Of a DNA stretch of 64,000 nucleotides, positions 21,757 through 31,497 are shown in pieces. This stretch comes from an uncultured Croceicoccus sp. (lineage in GTDB: Bacteria; Pseudomonadota; Alphaproteobacteria; Sphingomonadales; Sphingomonadaceae): NCBI RefSeq assembly GCF_947496385.1, contig NZ_CANMCP010000001.1, positions 186,001 to 250,000 of the forward strand, in the 5' to 3' direction. The notes under the pieces are model-generated. The model did no database searches, was not told where the DNA came from, and was given only the letters and a program-made list of their open reading frames with translations. Made by a program: the position numbers and the translations under genes. Within the stretch, counting starts at the first letter, position 1. Each line of letters starts with the position of its first letter.

Positions 21757-22032
21757 ATGGCACGTTCCGTCTGGAAAGGCCCCTTCGTCGATCTTCACCT
21801 TCTCAAGAAGGCCGAGGCTGCGCGGGACGGCGCAACCCGGGGTGCGATCAAGACCTGGTCGCGTCGTTCGACGATCCTGCCGCAGTTCGTCGGCCTGACG
21901 TTCAGCGTCTATAACGGCCACAAGTTTATTCCCGTGTCCGTCAGTGAGGACATGGTTGGGCACAAGCTCGGTGAATTCGCGCCCACGCGCAGCTTCCCGG
22001 GCCACGCCGCTGACAAGAAGGGCAAGCGCTGA
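21757..22032 (+). CDS. rpsS: 30S ribosomal protein S19
   Basis: 91 aa; forms a complex with S13 at the head of the small subunit. [20 protein letters not shown] and [21 protein letters not shown] are diagnostic. Its TGA shares a base with the rplV ATG (22032). Confidence 0.96.
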   Translation: MARSVWKGPFVDLHLLKKAEAARDGATRGAIKTWSRRSTILPQFVGLTFSVYNGHKFIPVSVSEDMVGHKLGEFAPTRSFPGHAADKKGKR

Positions 22033-22412
22033 TGGGCAAGCAATCCGCTCCCCGCCGCGTAGGCGACAACGAGGCTCTGGCCGTGGGCACCACCATTCGT
22101 GGTTCCGCGCAGAAGCTGAACCTCGTTGCCGGCCTGATCCGCGGCAAGAAGGCCGAGGATGCGTTGAACATCCTCTCCTTTTCGAACAAGGCGATGGCGC
22201 GCGACGCGCAGAAGGTTCTCGCATCGGCCATCGCCAATGCCGAGAACAACCACAATCTCGACGTCGACGCTCTCGTCGTCGCCGAGGCGAGCGTCGGCAA
22301 GTCGATCACCATGAAGCGTTTCCACACGCGCGGTCGGGGCAAGAGCACCCGCATCCTGAAGCCGTTCAGCCGGCTGCGCATCGTGGTTCGCGAGCAGGAA
22401 GAAGAGGCGTAA
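22032..22412 (+). CDS. rplV: 50S ribosomal protein L22
   Basis: 126 aa; lines the exit tunnel (macrolide-resistance site). [21 protein letters not shown] and the tunnel hairpin with [20 protein letters not shown] fragment are typical. Slightly longer than E. coli L22 (110 aa) at the N-terminus, as in other alphaproteobacteria. One base before rpsC. Confidence 0.96.
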   Translation: MGKQSAPRRVGDNEALAVGTTIRGSAQKLNLVAGLIRGKKAEDALNILSFSNKAMARDAQKVLASAIANAENNHNLDVDALVVAEASVGKSITMKRFHTRGRGKSTRILKPFSRLRIVVREQEEEA

Positions 22413-22413
22413 G

Positions 22414-23109
22414 ATGGGTCAGAAAAGCAATCCGATCGGCCTGCGCCTGCAGATCAACCGCACCTGGGACAGCCGGTGGTACGCCGAAGGCGGCGATTAC
22501 CGTCAGCTGCTCAAGGAAGACATCGAGATCCGCAAGTATATCGTCGATACGCTTCCGCAGGCGGCCATTTCGAAGGTCGTGATCGAGCGTCCGGCCAAGC
22601 TGTGCCGCATCTCGATCTACGCCGCCCGCCCCGGTGTCATCATCGGCAAGAAGGGCGCTGACATCGAGAAGCTGCGCTCGAAGCTGTCGAAGATGACGTC
22701 GAGCGAGGTCAAGCTGAACATCGTCGAGATCCGCAAGCCGGAAATCGACGCCAAGCTCGTCGCGCAGGGCATCGCCGATCAGCTGGTTCGCCGCGTTGCG
22801 TTCCGCCGGGCGATGAAGCGCGCGGTGCAGTCCGCGCTGCGTCTCGGCGCCGAGGGCATCAAGATCACCTGCGGCGGCCGTCTTGGCGGTGCCGAGATCG
22901 CCCGCGTCGAATGGTATCGCGAAGGTCGGGTTCCGCTGCACACGCTGCGCGCGAACGTTGATTACGCCGATGCCGAGGCGCTGACCGCCTATGGCATCAT
23001 CGGTATCAAGTGCTGGATCTTCAAAGGCGAGATCCTCGGCCACGATCCGATGGCGCAGGACCGCCTGATGATGGAAGCCCAGACTTCCGGCGTCCGTCCG
23101 GCACGCTGA
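22414..23109 (+). CDS. rpsC: 30S ribosomal protein S3
   Basis: 231 aa; KH-domain protein at the mRNA entry. [20 protein letters not shown] start, [16 protein letters not shown] (KH GxxG loop) and [21 protein letters not shown]-terminal motif. Normal length. Confidence 0.97.
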   Translation: MGQKSNPIGLRLQINRTWDSRWYAEGGDYRQLLKEDIEIRKYIVDTLPQAAISKVVIERPAKLCRISIYAARPGVIIGKKGADIEKLRSKLSKMTSSEVKLNIVEIRKPEIDAKLVAQGIADQLVRRVAFRRAMKRAVQSALRLGAEGIKITCGGRLGGAEIARVEWYREGRVPLHTLRANVDYADAEALTAYGIIGIKCWIFKGEILGHDPMAQDRLMMEAQTSGVRPAR

Positions 23110-23133
23110 GAGCTTGGGAGCTGAGTAGATAAC

Positions 23134-23568
23134 ATGCTGCAACCGAAAAAGACCAAGTTCCGCAAGGCGTTCAAGGGCAAGATCCATGGCACGGCCAAGG
23201 GCGGCACGACGCTGAACTTCGGGTCCTATGGCCTGAAGGCGATGGAACCCGAGCGGATCACCGCGCGCCAGATCGAGGCGGCCCGCCGCGCGATCACGCG
23301 CCACATCAAGCGCCAGGGTCGTCTGTGGATCCGCGTGTTCCCGGACGTTCCGGTGTCGAAGAAGCCTGCCGAAGTCCGTCAGGGCAAGGGCAAGGGTTCG
23401 GTCGAATACTGGGCCGCTCGCGTGAAGCCGGGCCGCATCCTGTTCGAGCTGGACGGCGTTGCCGGTCCGCTCGCGGCCGAAGCGTTCGAACGCGCCGCAA
23501 TGAAGCTGCCGATCAAGACCAAGGTCGTTGCCCGCCTCGGCGACAGCTCGCACCTTGGCGGCGAATAA
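23134..23568 (+). CDS. rplP: 50S ribosomal protein L16
   Basis: 144 aa; stabilises A-site t[22 protein letters not shown] start, then [20 protein letters not shown] and [20 protein letters not shown] fragments. The latter contains the Arg that is 3-hydroxylated by YcfD in E. coli. 17 bases before rpmC. Confidence 0.97.
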   Translation: MLQPKKTKFRKAFKGKIHGTAKGGTTLNFGSYGLKAMEPERITARQIEAARRAITRHIKRQGRLWIRVFPDVPVSKKPAEVRQGKGKGSVEYWAARVKPGRILFELDGVAGPLAAEAFERAAMKLPIKTKVVARLGDSSHLGGE

Positions 23569-23585
23569 GTAGGGAAGTCGAGAAT

Positions 23586-23795
23586 ATGGCAAAGATTGAA
23601 GATCTTCGCGGGAAGACCGACGACCAGCTTTCGTCCGATCTCGCTGAGCTGAAGCGCGAGGCGTTCAACCTCCGTTTCCAGGCTGCGACCAACCAGATCG
23701 AGCGTCCGGCGCGGATCAAGGAAGTTCGCCGCGATATCGCCCGCATCAAGACGCTTCAGACCGAACGCACGCGTTCGGCCGAAGCGCAGGCTTGA
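23586..23795 (+). CDS. rpmC: 50S ribosomal protein L29
   Basis: 69 aa two-helix protein near the exit. [19 protein letters not shown] and [18 protein letters not shown] are typical. The ATG at 23586 gives the right length; the frame is open further upstream inside rplP but that is a shadow. Confidence 0.95.
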   Translation: MAKIEDLRGKTDDQLSSDLAELKREAFNLRFQAATNQIERPARIKEVRRDIARIKTLQTERTRSAEAQA

Positions 23796-23805
23796 GGAAA
23801 CACCG

Positions 23806-24087
23806 ATGCCCAAACGTATCCTGACCGGCACCGTGGTGTCCGACAAGACCGACAAGACCGTCGTGGTCAATGTCGAGCGCAAGGTGAAGCATCCCCTTTA
23901 CGGGAAGATCATCCGTCGTTCGAAGAAATATCATGCACACGACGAAGAGAACGCCTACAAGCCCGGCGAAGTCGTGCGGATCGAAGAGACCAAGCCCATG
24001 TCCAAGCTGAAGACATGGCGCGTCATCGACCGCATCGTCGCCGGCAAGGGTGAGGCCGTCGAGGCGGATCTCTCCGAAAGCGCCTGA
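23806..24087 (+). CDS. rpsQ: 30S ribosomal protein S17
   Basis: 93 aa; 16S 5'-domain protein. [20 protein letters not shown] start, [20 protein letters not shown] and [14 protein letters not shown]. 70 bases separate it from rplN, with a GTTCCGGCAAG-type gap but no strong hairpin. Confidence 0.96.
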   Translation: MPKRILTGTVVSDKTDKTVVVNVERKVKHPLYGKIIRRSKKYHAHDEENAYKPGEVVRIEETKPMSKLKTWRVIDRIVAGKGEAVEADLSESA

Positions 24088-24157
24088 GGCGTTAGACAAG
24101 TTTGTGGAACTGCCGGACACATCGTTCCGGCAAGCCAATTGAGAAGGAACCGGATCC

Positions 24158-24526
24158 ATGATCCAGATGCAATCCAACTTGGATGTCGCTGACAACAGCG
24201 GCGCCAAGCGCGTCCAGTGCATCAAGGTGCTGGGCGGCTCGAAGCGGCGCACCGCGAGCGTTGGCGACGTCATCGTCGTCTCCGTGAAGGAAGCGCAGCC
24301 GCGGGCCAAGGTGAAGAAGGGCGACGTGCACCGTGCCGTGATCGTCCGCACCCGCAAGGATGTGCGCCGTCCCGACGGCAGCGTCATTCGTTTCGACGGC
24401 AATGCCGCCGTGCTGGTGAACAAGAACGAAGAGCCGATCGGCACGCGTATCTTTGGCCCCGTCGTGCGCGAACTGCGCGGACGCGGTTTCATGAAGATCG
24501 TCAGCCTGGCTCCGGAGGTGCTGTAA
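24158..24526 (+). CDS. rplN: 50S ribosomal protein L14
   Basis: 122 aa, standard length; forms an intersubunit bridge and is the RsfS target. [20 protein letters not shown] start, [20 protein letters not shown] and [20 protein letters not shown]. The TAA shares a base with the rplX ATG. Confidence 0.97.
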   Translation: MIQMQSNLDVADNSGAKRVQCIKVLGGSKRRTASVGDVIVVSVKEAQPRAKVKKGDVHRAVIVRTRKDVRRPDGSVIRFDGNAAVLVNKNEEPIGTRIFGPVVRELRGRGFMKIVSLAPEVL

Positions 24527-24846
24527 TGGCTTCTGCAAAGATCAAGAAGGGTGACAGCGTCGTCGTCCTGTCCGGCAAGGACAAGGGCCAGACCGGCACC
24601 GTGCTGCAGGTCATGCCGAAGGACGGCAAGGTGCTCGTGGACGGCGTGAATGTCGCCACCCGCCACCGCAAGCCGACGCAGGCGAACCCGCAGGGCGGCA
24701 TCGACCGCAACCCCGCGCCGATGGCGATCTCCAAGGTTGCCGTCGCCGACCCGAAGGATGGCAAGCCCACCCGCGTCCGCTTTGGAGAGCAGGACGGCAA
24801 GAAGGTGCGTGTCGCCGTCAAGTCCGGAGAGAAGATCGATGGCTGA
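24526..24846 (+). CDS. rplX: 50S ribosomal protein L24
   Basis: 106 aa; assembly initiator with a KOW motif: [20 protein letters not shown]. Start ATG 24526 inside the rplN stop codon. The last 8 bases overlap rplE. Confidence 0.96.
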   Translation: MASAKIKKGDSVVVLSGKDKGQTGTVLQVMPKDGKVLVDGVNVATRHRKPTQANPQGGIDRNPAPMAISKVAVADPKDGKPTRVRFGEQDGKKVRVAVKSGEKIDG

Positions 24847-25417
24847 TTATACCCCCCGTTTCCGCGCCAAGTACGACGACGAGATCGTCAAGGCGATGAC
24901 CGAGAAGTTCGGCTACAAGAACGGCTTCGAGGTTCCCCGGATCGAGAAGATCACGCTCAACATGGGCGTCGGCGAGGCGAGCCAGGACAAGAAGAAGGTC
25001 CAGACCGCCGCTGCCGAGATGGAGCTCATTGCCGGGCAGAAGCCCGTCATCACCAAGGCGAAGAAGTCGATCGCACAGTTCAAGCTGCGCGAAGACATGC
25101 CGATCGGTTGCAAGGTCACCTTGCGCCGCGAACGCATGTACGAATTTCTCGACCGTCTGGTCACCATCGCGATGCCGCGCATCCGCGACTTCCGCGGCCT
25201 GAACCCGAAGAGCTTCGACGGGCGCGGCAATTACGCGATGGGCATCAAGGAGCAGATCATCTTCCCCGAGATCAGCTACGACCAGATCGAAACGGTGCGT
25301 GGGATGGACATCATCGTCACCACCACTGCCAAGACCGACGAGGAAGCGCACGAGCTGCTGCGCCTGTTCGGTTTCCCGTTCCCTGCCGAAGAGCAGGACA
25401 AGAAGGAGGCGGCGTGA
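24839..25417 (+). CDS. rplE: 50S ribosomal protein L5
   Basis: 192 aa; binds 5S r[23 protein letters not shown] start, [16 protein letters not shown] and [20 protein letters not shown] fragments are family signatures. The extra C-terminal residues (EEQDKKEAA) make it a little longer than E. coli L5 (179 aa). The start at 24839 overlaps rplX, which argues for coupling. Confidence 0.97.
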   Translation: MADYTPRFRAKYDDEIVKAMTEKFGYKNGFEVPRIEKITLNMGVGEASQDKKKVQTAAAEMELIAGQKPVITKAKKSIAQFKLREDMPIGCKVTLRRERMYEFLDRLVTIAMPRIRDFRGLNPKSFDGRGNYAMGIKEQIIFPEISYDQIETVRGMDIIVTTTAKTDEEAHELLRLFGFPFPAEEQDKKEAA

Positions 25418-25444
25418 GCCGCCCCGGAAAGAGAGCTTAAGTCC

Positions 25445-25750
25445 ATGGCGAAACTGAGTTCCATCAACAAGAACGAGCGTCGCAAGAAGCTCGCTCTGAA
25501 ATATGCTGCGAAATACGCGAAGCTGAAAGCTATCGCGGACGACGAATCGCTCGAGGAATCGGAGCGTTGGATCGCGCGGCTTCAGATGGCCGAAATCCCG
25601 CGCAACGGTAACCCGACGCGCATCCGCAACCGCTGCACGACCACCGGTCGCCCGCGTGGTTATTACCGCAAGTTCGGTCTAAACCGTATCGAACTGCGCG
25701 ATCTTGCCAACAAGGGCATGATCCCGGGCGTAACCAAGTCGAGCTGGTGA
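25445..25750 (+). CDS. rpsN: 30S ribosomal protein S14 (zinc-free form)
   Basis: 101 aa; the long C-minus type without the CxxC zinc ribbon (only one Cys is present). [20 protein letters not shown] and [15 protein letters not shown] end are typical. Binds the 16S head. Confidence 0.97.
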   Translation: MAKLSSINKNERRKKLALKYAAKYAKLKAIADDESLEESERWIARLQMAEIPRNGNPTRIRNRCTTTGRPRGYYRKFGLNRIELRDLANKGMIPGVTKSSW

Positions 25751-25761
25751 GGATCTGAACG

Positions 25762-26157
25762 ATGGCAATGACCGATCCCCTGGGTGATATGCTCACCCGT
25801 ATCCGCAACGGCCAGCAGGCGAAGAAGGATTCCGTCCTTTCGCCCGCGTCCAAGCTGCGCGCGAATGTTCTCTCGGTTCTCGAACGCGAAGGCTACATCC
25901 GTGGTTATAGCGAAGACGAAACCGGCAAGCACAAGGCGCTGCGGATCGAACTGAAATATTTCGAAGGCGAACCTGCGATCAAGCATGTCGCCCGCGTGTC
26001 CAAGCCGGGCCGCCGCATCTACTCGGGCAGCAAGGAGCTTCCGAGCGTGCGTGGCGGTCTTGGTATCACCATCGTCTCGACGCCGCGTGGCGTGCTTTCG
26101 GATGCCGAAGCGCGCAACGAGAACGTCGGCGGCGAAGTGCTTGCGGAGGTGTTCTGA
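25762..26157 (+). CDS. rpsH: 30S ribosomal protein S8
   Basis: 131 aa; central-domain organiser and, in E. coli, translational repressor of the spc operon. [20 protein letters not shown] start, [16 protein letters not shown] and [20 protein letters not shown]. Its TGA overlaps the rplF start by one base. Confidence 0.97.
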   Translation: MAMTDPLGDMLTRIRNGQQAKKDSVLSPASKLRANVLSVLEREGYIRGYSEDETGKHKALRIELKYFEGEPAIKHVARVSKPGRRIYSGSKELPSVRGGLGITIVSTPRGVLSDAEARNENVGGEVLAEVF

Positions 26158-26690
26158 TGAGCCGCATCGGTAAACGCGCCGTCCCCATGCCCAGCAATGT
26201 CGAGGCGAAGATCGCCGATGACGTGCTGACGGTGAAGGGGCCCAAGGGCACGCTGACCCTCGGACTGGCCGACAACATTTCCTACGAAGTGCGTGAGGGC
26301 GAAATCTCCGTGCAGCCTGCGAACGATTCCAAGGAAGCACGGGCTTTCTGGGGCATGCAGCGGACGCTGGTTTCCAACCTCGTCGAGGGCGTCACCGAGG
26401 GTTACACCAAGGTTCTCGAGATCAATGGCGTCGGCTATCGTGCACAGGCTTCGGGGCGCAAGCTCAAGCTGCAGCTCGGTTTCAGCCACGACGTCGATCT
26501 CGACGTGCCCGAGGGTGTCGAGGTGAAGACCCCCGATCAGACCACGATCGAGATCAGCGGCATCGACAAGCAGGCCGTCGGCCAGTTCGCCGCCGAGATC
26601 CGCCGCTGGCGCAAGCCCGAACCCTACAAGGGCAAGGGCATCAAATATCGCGGCGAGTATGTCTTCCGCAAGGAAGGGAAGAAGAAGTAA
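26157..26690 (+). CDS. rplF: 50S ribosomal protein L6
   Basis: 177 aa, standard. [19 protein letters not shown] start and the C-terminal [20 protein letters not shown] signature. Located at the factor-binding stalk base. Confidence 0.97.
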   Translation: MSRIGKRAVPMPSNVEAKIADDVLTVKGPKGTLTLGLADNISYEVREGEISVQPANDSKEARAFWGMQRTLVSNLVEGVTEGYTKVLEINGVGYRAQASGRKLKLQLGFSHDVDLDVPEGVEVKTPDQTTIEISGIDKQAVGQFAAEIRRWRKPEPYKGKGIKYRGEYVFRKEGKKK

Positions 26691-26691
26691 G

Positions 26692-27036
26692 ATGGCAAAG
26701 CTTTCCCTTTTCGAACGTCGCCGCCGCCGGGTCCGCACCGCGCTGCGCGAGCGTGGCAATGGCCGCCCGCGTCTCTCGGTGCACCGCACCGGGCGCCACA
26801 TCTATGCCCAGGTCATCGATGATGCGCAGGGCCGGACCCTGGCCGCGGCATCGACGCTCAATGGCAAGTCGACCGGCGCAACGGCCGATGCCGCCGCTCA
26901 GGTGGGCAAGGATATTGCCGCCGCCGCCAAGAAGGCGGGCGTGACGTCCGTGGTGTTCGACCGTGGCGGTTTCCTTTTCCATGGCCGCGTCAAGGCGCTG
27001 GCCGACGCCGCACGCGAAGGCGGGCTGGAGTTCTGA
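26692..27036 (+). CDS. rplR: 50S ribosomal protein L18
   Basis: 114 aa; 5S rRNA binding. [20 protein letters not shown] start, [20 protein letters not shown] and [21 protein letters not shown] chose the ATG at 26692, one base after rplF; an in-frame extension overlaps rplF. Confidence 0.97.
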   Translation: MAKLSLFERRRRRVRTALRERGNGRPRLSVHRTGRHIYAQVIDDAQGRTLAAASTLNGKSTGATADAAAQVGKDIAAAAKKAGVTSVVFDRGGFLFHGRVKALADAAREGGLEF

Positions 27037-27821
27037 TGATGGCTGACGAAAACAACAACGAAGCGACCAAGGTCGACAACGCGGGCAGCACGCCCACGCC
27101 GACGACGGTAAGCACCGAGGCGGCCGACAATCAGTCGCCCGCAGCCGGCGATCCCTCGCAGCCGCGCGAACAGCGTGGTCGCGGCGGACGCAACGATCGC
27201 GGCGGCAACGAGCGTGGCGGTGGCCGCGGTCGTGGTCGCGGCGGGCGTGACGACCGTCGTGGCGGTCGTGGCAACAACGACGATGGTGAGGAGCTGATCG
27301 AAAAGCTCGTCCACATCAACCGCGTGTCCAAGACGGTGAAGGGCGGCAAGCGCTTCGGTTTCGCGGCATTGGTCGTGGTCGGCGACGGCAAGGGCCGGGT
27401 CGGGTTCGGCAAGGGCAAGGCCCGCGAAGTACCCGAGGCGATCAACAAGGCGACCGCCGCCGCGAAGAAGACGATGGTTCGCGTTCCGCTCAAGGAAGGC
27501 CGCACGCTTCACCATGACGGCAAGGGCCGTTTCGGTGCGGGCAAGGTCAATGTCCGCACGGCCCCGGCCGGTACGGGCATCATCGCGGGCGGTCCGATGC
27601 GCGCCGTGTTCGAAAGCCTGGGCGTTGCCGACGTCGTGACCAAGTCGGTCGGTACGTCCAATCCCTACAACATGATCCGCGCGACATTCTCGGCGCTGAC
27701 GAACCAGTCGTCGCCGAAATCGGTGGCGCAGCGTCGCGGCAAGAAGGTCGCCGACCTGCTGGGCCGTGGCGGATCGACCGAGGCCGAGGCGGAAGCCGAA
27801 GCCGCGGCAGTCGTGGAGTAA
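27036..27821 (+). CDS. rpsE: 30S ribosomal protein S5 with long RG-rich N-terminal extension
   Basis: 261 aa, while E. coli S5 is 166 aa. The core begins near residue 86 ([20 protein letters not shown]) and is canonical: [34 protein letters not shown] and [16 protein letters not shown]. Residues 1-42 are acidic and Thr/Ser/Pro-rich; residues 44-80 are an RG/RGG repeat tract of Arg, Gly, Asn and Asp with no hydrophobic residue. The tail is Ala/Glu-rich (EAEAEAEAA). Start ATG 27036 overlaps the rplR stop; a second ATG at 27039 is equally possible. The extension is coding: the whole frame is open and the overlap with rplR fixes the start. Confidence 0.97.
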   Translation: MMADENNNEATKVDNAGSTPTPTTVSTEAADNQSPAAGDPSQPREQRGRGGRNDRGGNERGGGRGRGRGGRDDRRGGRGNNDDGEELIEKLVHINRVSKTVKGGKRFGFAALVVVGDGKGRVGFGKGKAREVPEAINKATAAAKKTMVRVPLKEGRTLHHDGKGRFGAGKVNVRTAPAGTGIIAGGPMRAVFESLGVADVVTKSVGTSNPYNMIRATFSALTNQSSPKSVAQRRGKKVADLLGRGGSTEAEAEAEAAAVVE

Positions 27822-27827
27822 GCGAGC

Positions 27828-28007
27828 ATGGCCAATACCATCAAGATCAAGCAGACCGGTTCGCCGATCCGCCGTCCCGAATCGCAGCAGAAGATCCTTG
27901 TCGGTCTGGGGCTGGGCAAGATGCATCGCATTGTCGAGCGTCAGGACACGCCCGAGGTTCGCGGCGCGATCGCGAAGATCCCGCATCTGGTGAAGATCGT
28001 CGATTGA
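27828..28007 (+). CDS. rpmD: 50S ribosomal protein L30
   Basis: 59 aa. Begins [20 protein letters not shown]; also [20 protein letters not shown] and the end IPHLVKIVD, all typical of L30. Short enough to be missed by simple open-frame scans. Followed 23 bases later by a strong intrinsic terminator. Confidence 0.96.
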   Translation: MANTIKIKQTGSPIRRPESQQKILVGLGLGKMHRIVERQDTPEVRGAIAKIPHLVKIVD

Positions 28008-28030
28008 TCGACGCCAGAGATGACGATTGA

Positions 28031-28060
28031 AAGGCCGGGCACGCGTTGCCCGGCCTTTTT
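28031..28060 (+). terminator. Strong intrinsic terminator between rpmD and rplO
   Basis: Perfect 11-bp stem (AAGGCCGGGCA pairs with TGCCCGGCCTT), 5-base loop, followed by a T run (28056-28060). This is the textbook intrinsic terminator in the middle of a cluster that is usually one transcript. Confidence 0.88.
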
Positions 28061-28095
28061 CGTGAAGGCAACAATTCCGTGGCGACAATCCTTTG

Positions 28096-28121
28096 GCGCG
28101 GGGGGTGACATTTCCCCGCGC
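28096..28121 (+). promoter_or_regulatory. GC-rich stem-loop upstream of rplO
   Basis: Perfect 8-bp stem GCGCGGGG / CCCCGCGC with a 10-base loop and no T run, in the 190-base gap between rpmD and rplO. Could be a leader structure of a separate rplO transcript. I see no clear promoter next to it. Confidence 0.4.
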
Positions 28122-28197
28122 TATGGCTAAGGCGCCCACTTCCGACGGTTCCTTCGGGGGCCGACAGCGCGAATCAAAGCGAAAGCGAGTGCAGATT

Positions 28198-28665
28198 ATG
28201 AAATTGAATGAAATTCGTGACAACGACGGTGCCCGCAAGTCCCGCATGCGCGTGGGCCGCGGTATCGGCTCCGGCAAGGGCAAGACCAGCGGCCGTGGCC
28301 AGAAGGGCCAGAAGAGCCGTTCGGGCGTCGCCGTCAAGGGCTTCGAAGGCGGTCAGATGCCGCTCCACATGCGTCTGCCGAAGCGCGGGTTCAACAATCC
28401 GTTCGGCAAGGATTATGCCGAAGTGAACCTGGGCATGATCCAGAAGTTCATCGACGCCGGCAAGCTCGATGCAGGCAGCGTGATCGATCATGCTGCGCTG
28501 AAGGCCGCCGGTCTCGCACGCGGCGGCAAGGACGGCGTCCGCCTCCTCGCCAAGGGCGAACTGACCGCAAAGGCGCAGTTCAAGGTCGCAGGTGCGTCGA
28601 AGGGCGCGCGTGAAGCGGTCGAAAAGCTGGGCGGCTCGGTCGAGACGCCCGAAGCGGCCAAGTAA
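28198..28665 (+). CDS. rplO: 50S ribosomal protein L15
   Basis: 155 aa. [20 protein letters not shown] start, [13 protein letters not shown] and [20 protein letters not shown] signatures. I chose ATG 28198, which gives the family start; the frame extends to 28093 but that part overlaps the stem-loop region. The rpmD terminator upstream means rplO probably needs readthrough or its own promoter. Confidence 0.96.
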   Translation: MKLNEIRDNDGARKSRMRVGRGIGSGKGKTSGRGQKGQKSRSGVAVKGFEGGQMPLHMRLPKRGFNNPFGKDYAEVNLGMIQKFIDAGKLDAGSVIDHAALKAAGLARGGKDGVRLLAKGELTAKAQFKVAGASKGAREAVEKLGGSVETPEAAK

Positions 28666-28673
28666 GGTCCTGC

Positions 28674-28701
28674 AACCGGTCCGGGCGCTTCCGGGCCGGT
28701 T
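28674..28701 (+). promoter_or_regulatory. Hairpin between rplO and secY
   Basis: 11-bp stem (AACCGGTCCGG / CCGGGCCGGTT, one T-G wobble) with a 6-base loop, 9 bases after the rplO stop. No T run, so a processing or attenuation element is more likely than a terminator. Confidence 0.45.
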
Positions 28702-28783
28702 CGTTCATGCGTCTATGTCGGCCGAACTCTGGGCGCCGCGACGCAGGAGCATTCTTTCGCCCCAACTAGGCATTTGAGCGATC

Positions 28784-30148
28784 ATGGCATCACGAGCCGA
28801 CAATCTTGCAAGCAATCTGAGCCTCGCCAATTTTTCGAAGGCGACGGAGCTGAAAAACCGGATCTGGTTCACGATCGGCGCGCTGATCGTGTTCCGTTTC
28901 CTGAGCTTCGTTCCGCTTCCCGGCGTCAATCCGTTGATCCTTCAGGATCTCTATGCGCAGACGCGCGGCGGCGTGCTCGATCTCTTCAATACGTTTTCGG
29001 GCGGTAGCCTCGAGCGCATGAGCCTCATCGCGCTCGGCGTCATGCCCTACATCACCGCCTCGATCGTCGTGCAGCTTGCCGCCTCGCTTCACCCCGCGCT
29101 CGCCGCGCTCAAGAAAGAGGGCGAGAGCGGGCGGAAGAAGCTCAATCAGTATACGCGCTACGGCACGGTCGGACTGACCGCGGTGCAGGGGTATTTCCTC
29201 GCGGTCGGCCTTGAAAGCTACGCCGCGGCGAGCGGTTTGCAGGCTGTGGTCGATCCTGGCCTGATGTTCCGCATCGGCGCGGTCATCAGCCTCGTCGGCG
29301 GGACGATGTTCCTGCTCTGGCTGGGTGAGCAGATCACCTCCCGCGGCATCGGCAACGGCGTTTCGCTGATCATCATGGCGGGCATCATCACGCAGTTCCC
29401 GACGATCACCGCCCAGCTTTTCGAGGGCGGGCGTTCCGGCTCCATCTCGCCGTTCCTGATCGTGGCGCTCATCATCGTCATCGTCGGGCTCGTGCTGTTC
29501 ATCTGTTTCATGGAGCGTGCGAACCGGCGTCTGCTCATTCAATATCCCAAGCGCGCGGGCCAGCGCGGCATGATGCAGGCGGATCGCAGCCATCTGCCGC
29601 TCAAGCTGAACACCGCCGGCGTCATTCCCCCGATTTTTGCAAGCTCGCTGCTGCTGCTGCCGCTCACGATCACGCAGTTCGCCGGCAGTTCGGTGACACC
29701 CGACAGCACGATGGGCGGGGTCCTGGTCACGTTGAACCAATATCTGCAGCACGGCGCGCCGCTCTACATGCTGCTCTATGCGGCGGGGATCATCTTCTTC
29801 ACCTTTTTCTACACCGCGGTTGTGTTCAATCCCGAGGAAACGGCGGAGAACCTGAAGAAGAATGGCGGCTTCATTCCGGGCATCCGACCGGGGCGGAACA
29901 CGGCGAACTATCTGGACTACGTGCTGACCCGTATCACGGTCATCGGCGCGGCCTATCTGACGCTCGTCTGCGTCCTTCCGGAGTATGTGATTGCGCAAAC
30001 GGGCTTGCCTTTCTTTCTCGGCGGCACCAGCCTGTTGATCGTGGTCAACGTCACCGTCGATACGATCGCACAGATTCAAAGCCATCTGCTTGCGCATCAA
30101 TACGGCGATCTCATAAAGAAGGCGAAGCTGAAAGGCCGCCTGCGATAA
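28784..30148 (+). CDS. secY: Protein translocase subunit SecY
   Basis: 454 aa, ten-helix channel of the Sec translocon. Visible: GALIVFRFLSFVPLPGVNP at TM1, the plug region with SGGSLERMSLIALGVMPYI, RGIGNGVSLIIMAGI and the FNPEETAENLKKNGGFIPGI cytoplasmic loop, which docks the ribosome and SecA. Normal length. Next to adk, as in most bacteria. Confidence 0.97.
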   Translation: MASRADNLASNLSLANFSKATELKNRIWFTIGALIVFRFLSFVPLPGVNPLILQDLYAQTRGGVLDLFNTFSGGSLERMSLIALGVMPYITASIVVQLAASLHPALAALKKEGESGRKKLNQYTRYGTVGLTAVQGYFLAVGLESYAAASGLQAVVDPGLMFRIGAVISLVGGTMFLLWLGEQITSRGIGNGVSLIIMAGIITQFPTITAQLFEGGRSGSISPFLIVALIIVIVGLVLFICFMERANRRLLIQYPKRAGQRGMMQADRSHLPLKLNTAGVIPPIFASSLLLLPLTITQFAGSSVTPDSTMGGVLVTLNQYLQHGAPLYMLLYAAGIIFFTFFYTAVVFNPEETAENLKKNGGFIPGIRPGRNTANYLDYVLTRITVIGAAYLTLVCVLPEYVIAQTGLPFFLGGTSLLIVVNVTVDTIAQIQSHLLAHQYGDLIKKAKLKGRLR

Positions 30149-30182
30149 CCGGCACAGCCGGACGGTTTTGGGGAAACCTCGC

Positions 30183-30827
30183 ATGAACATCATCCTTCTC
30201 GGCCCGCCCGGTGCAGGCAAAGGCACTCAGTCCCAGCGGCTCGTCGACCGGCGCGGCATGCGCCAGCTTTCGACCGGCGACATGCTTCGTGCCGCGGTGA
30301 AGGCGCAGACGCCGATCGGGCAGCGCGCGAAAGCGGTGATGGATGCGGGCGAGCTCGTCTCGGACGAGATCGTGTCGGCGCTGATTTCCGCCGAACTCGA
30401 AGCGATGGATGAAGATACGGGCGCGATCTTCGACGGCTATCCCCGGACGGCGGTGCAGGCCGCCGCGTTGGACGAGATCCTAGCCAAACACGGTCGTAGC
30501 CTCGATCACGTCATCGAACTCGAGGTCAACGAAGATGCGCTCGTCGAGCGGATCGTCGGCCGGTTTTCCTGCGCCAATTGCGGCAAGGGTTATCACGATA
30601 TCTTCGAACGCCCGAAGGTGGAAGGCGTCTGCGACGTCTGCGGCGCGACGGAGTTCAAGCGCCGGCCCGACGACAATGAGGAAACCGTGCGCACGCGCAT
30701 GGCGGAATATCGCGCCAAGACTGCACCGATCCTTCCCATCTATGATGCGCAGGGCATCGTGTCGCGCGTGGACGGCATGGCCGATATCGAGGCCGTGACC
30801 GATCGGATCGAGGCCATCCTCTCCTGA
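30183..30827 (+). CDS. adk: Adenylate kinase with zinc LID
   Basis: 214 aa; interconverts ATP+AMP and 2 ADP. P-loop GPPGAGKGTQ at residues 7-16; RQLSTGDMLRAAVKAQ is the AMP-binding region; FDGYPRTAVQA. The LID (about residues 126-160) has a zinc site: CANCGKGYHD and CDVCGATEF, so it is the Cys4 form rather than the E. coli hydrogen-bonded form. Starts at ATG 30183; an in-frame TTG lies 15 bases upstream. Confidence 0.97.
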   Translation: MNIILLGPPGAGKGTQSQRLVDRRGMRQLSTGDMLRAAVKAQTPIGQRAKAVMDAGELVSDEIVSALISAELEAMDEDTGAIFDGYPRTAVQAAALDEILAKHGRSLDHVIELEVNEDALVERIVGRFSCANCGKGYHDIFERPKVEGVCDVCGATEFKRRPDDNEETVRTRMAEYRAKTAPILPIYDAQGIVSRVDGMADIEAVTDRIEAILS

Positions 30828-30878
30828 ACGGCTTGCGGTGTCGCGCCGGGGGCAGTCGTGGTGCCGTTCCGCAGGGCG

Positions 30879-30907
30879 TTGACAGCGCTCGCGAATCTGC
30901 GTAAGCG
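30879..30907 (+). promoter_or_regulatory. Candidate promoter for the rpsM-rplQ group
   Basis: TTGACA (30879-30884), 17-base spacer, TAAGCG (30902-30907) in the 249-base gap between adk and rpsM. The -35 is perfect; the -10 is weak, which is common in GC-rich alphaproteobacteria. The long gap argues for a promoter here. Confidence 0.5.
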
Positions 30908-31076
30908 CGCCCTTCGCTCGCCATGAATTCGGATTTTGTCCGGTTTCCCGTATCGACGGGGTTTCCGGCCCATCCGCCATTCGTGCGGGCATCAACGCTA
31001 TGAGATGGGGAGTCGCCGGACTGCCTTCGGTCATCACCGAAGCATCGGCAACGGCCCTGTGGAGCAGGAGAAAAAA

Positions 31077-31445
31077 GTGGCTCGTATTGCCGGGGTAAAT
31101 ATCCCCACCAACAAGCGCCTGATTATCGCGCTGACCTATATTCACGGTATCGGCCCGCAGTCCGCCAAGGACATCGCCGACAAGCTCGCCATCGATCACA
31201 CCCGCCGGGTGCAGGATCTGACCGACCAGGAAGTCGTGCAGATTCGCGAAACGATCGACAGTGACTACACGGTCGAGGGCGACCTTCGCCGTGAAACCGC
31301 AATGAACATCAAGCGCCTGATGGATCTGGCCTGCTATCGCGGTCTTCGCCATCGTAGGGGCCTTCCCGTTCGCGGCCAGCGCACGCACACCAATGCGCGC
31401 ACCCGCAAGGGCAAGGCAAAGCCGATTGCCGGCAAGAAGAAGTAA
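31077..31445 (+). CDS. rpsM: 30S ribosomal protein S13
   Basis: 122 aa, standard. Starts with GTG 31077, with AGGAG 7-11 bases upstream. [20 protein letters not shown] and [20 protein letters not shown] are diagnostic. rpmJ, which often precedes rpsM, is not in this gap. Confidence 0.97.
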   Translation: MARIAGVNIPTNKRLIIALTYIHGIGPQSAKDIADKLAIDHTRRVQDLTDQEVVQIRETIDSDYTVEGDLRRETAMNIKRLMDLACYRGLRHRRGLPVRGQRTHTNARTRKGKAKPIAGKKK

Positions 31446-31497
31446 GCGGGCCTAGGCCCAGCTTTCCCTTCCCAGTTCTACGACAGGAATTTCCATT

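Noticed and set aside
30828-31076. rpmJ (L36) or infA between adk and rpsM
   Set aside because: Translated the gap in all frames by eye; no Cys-rich 37-aa frame or IF-1 signature is present.
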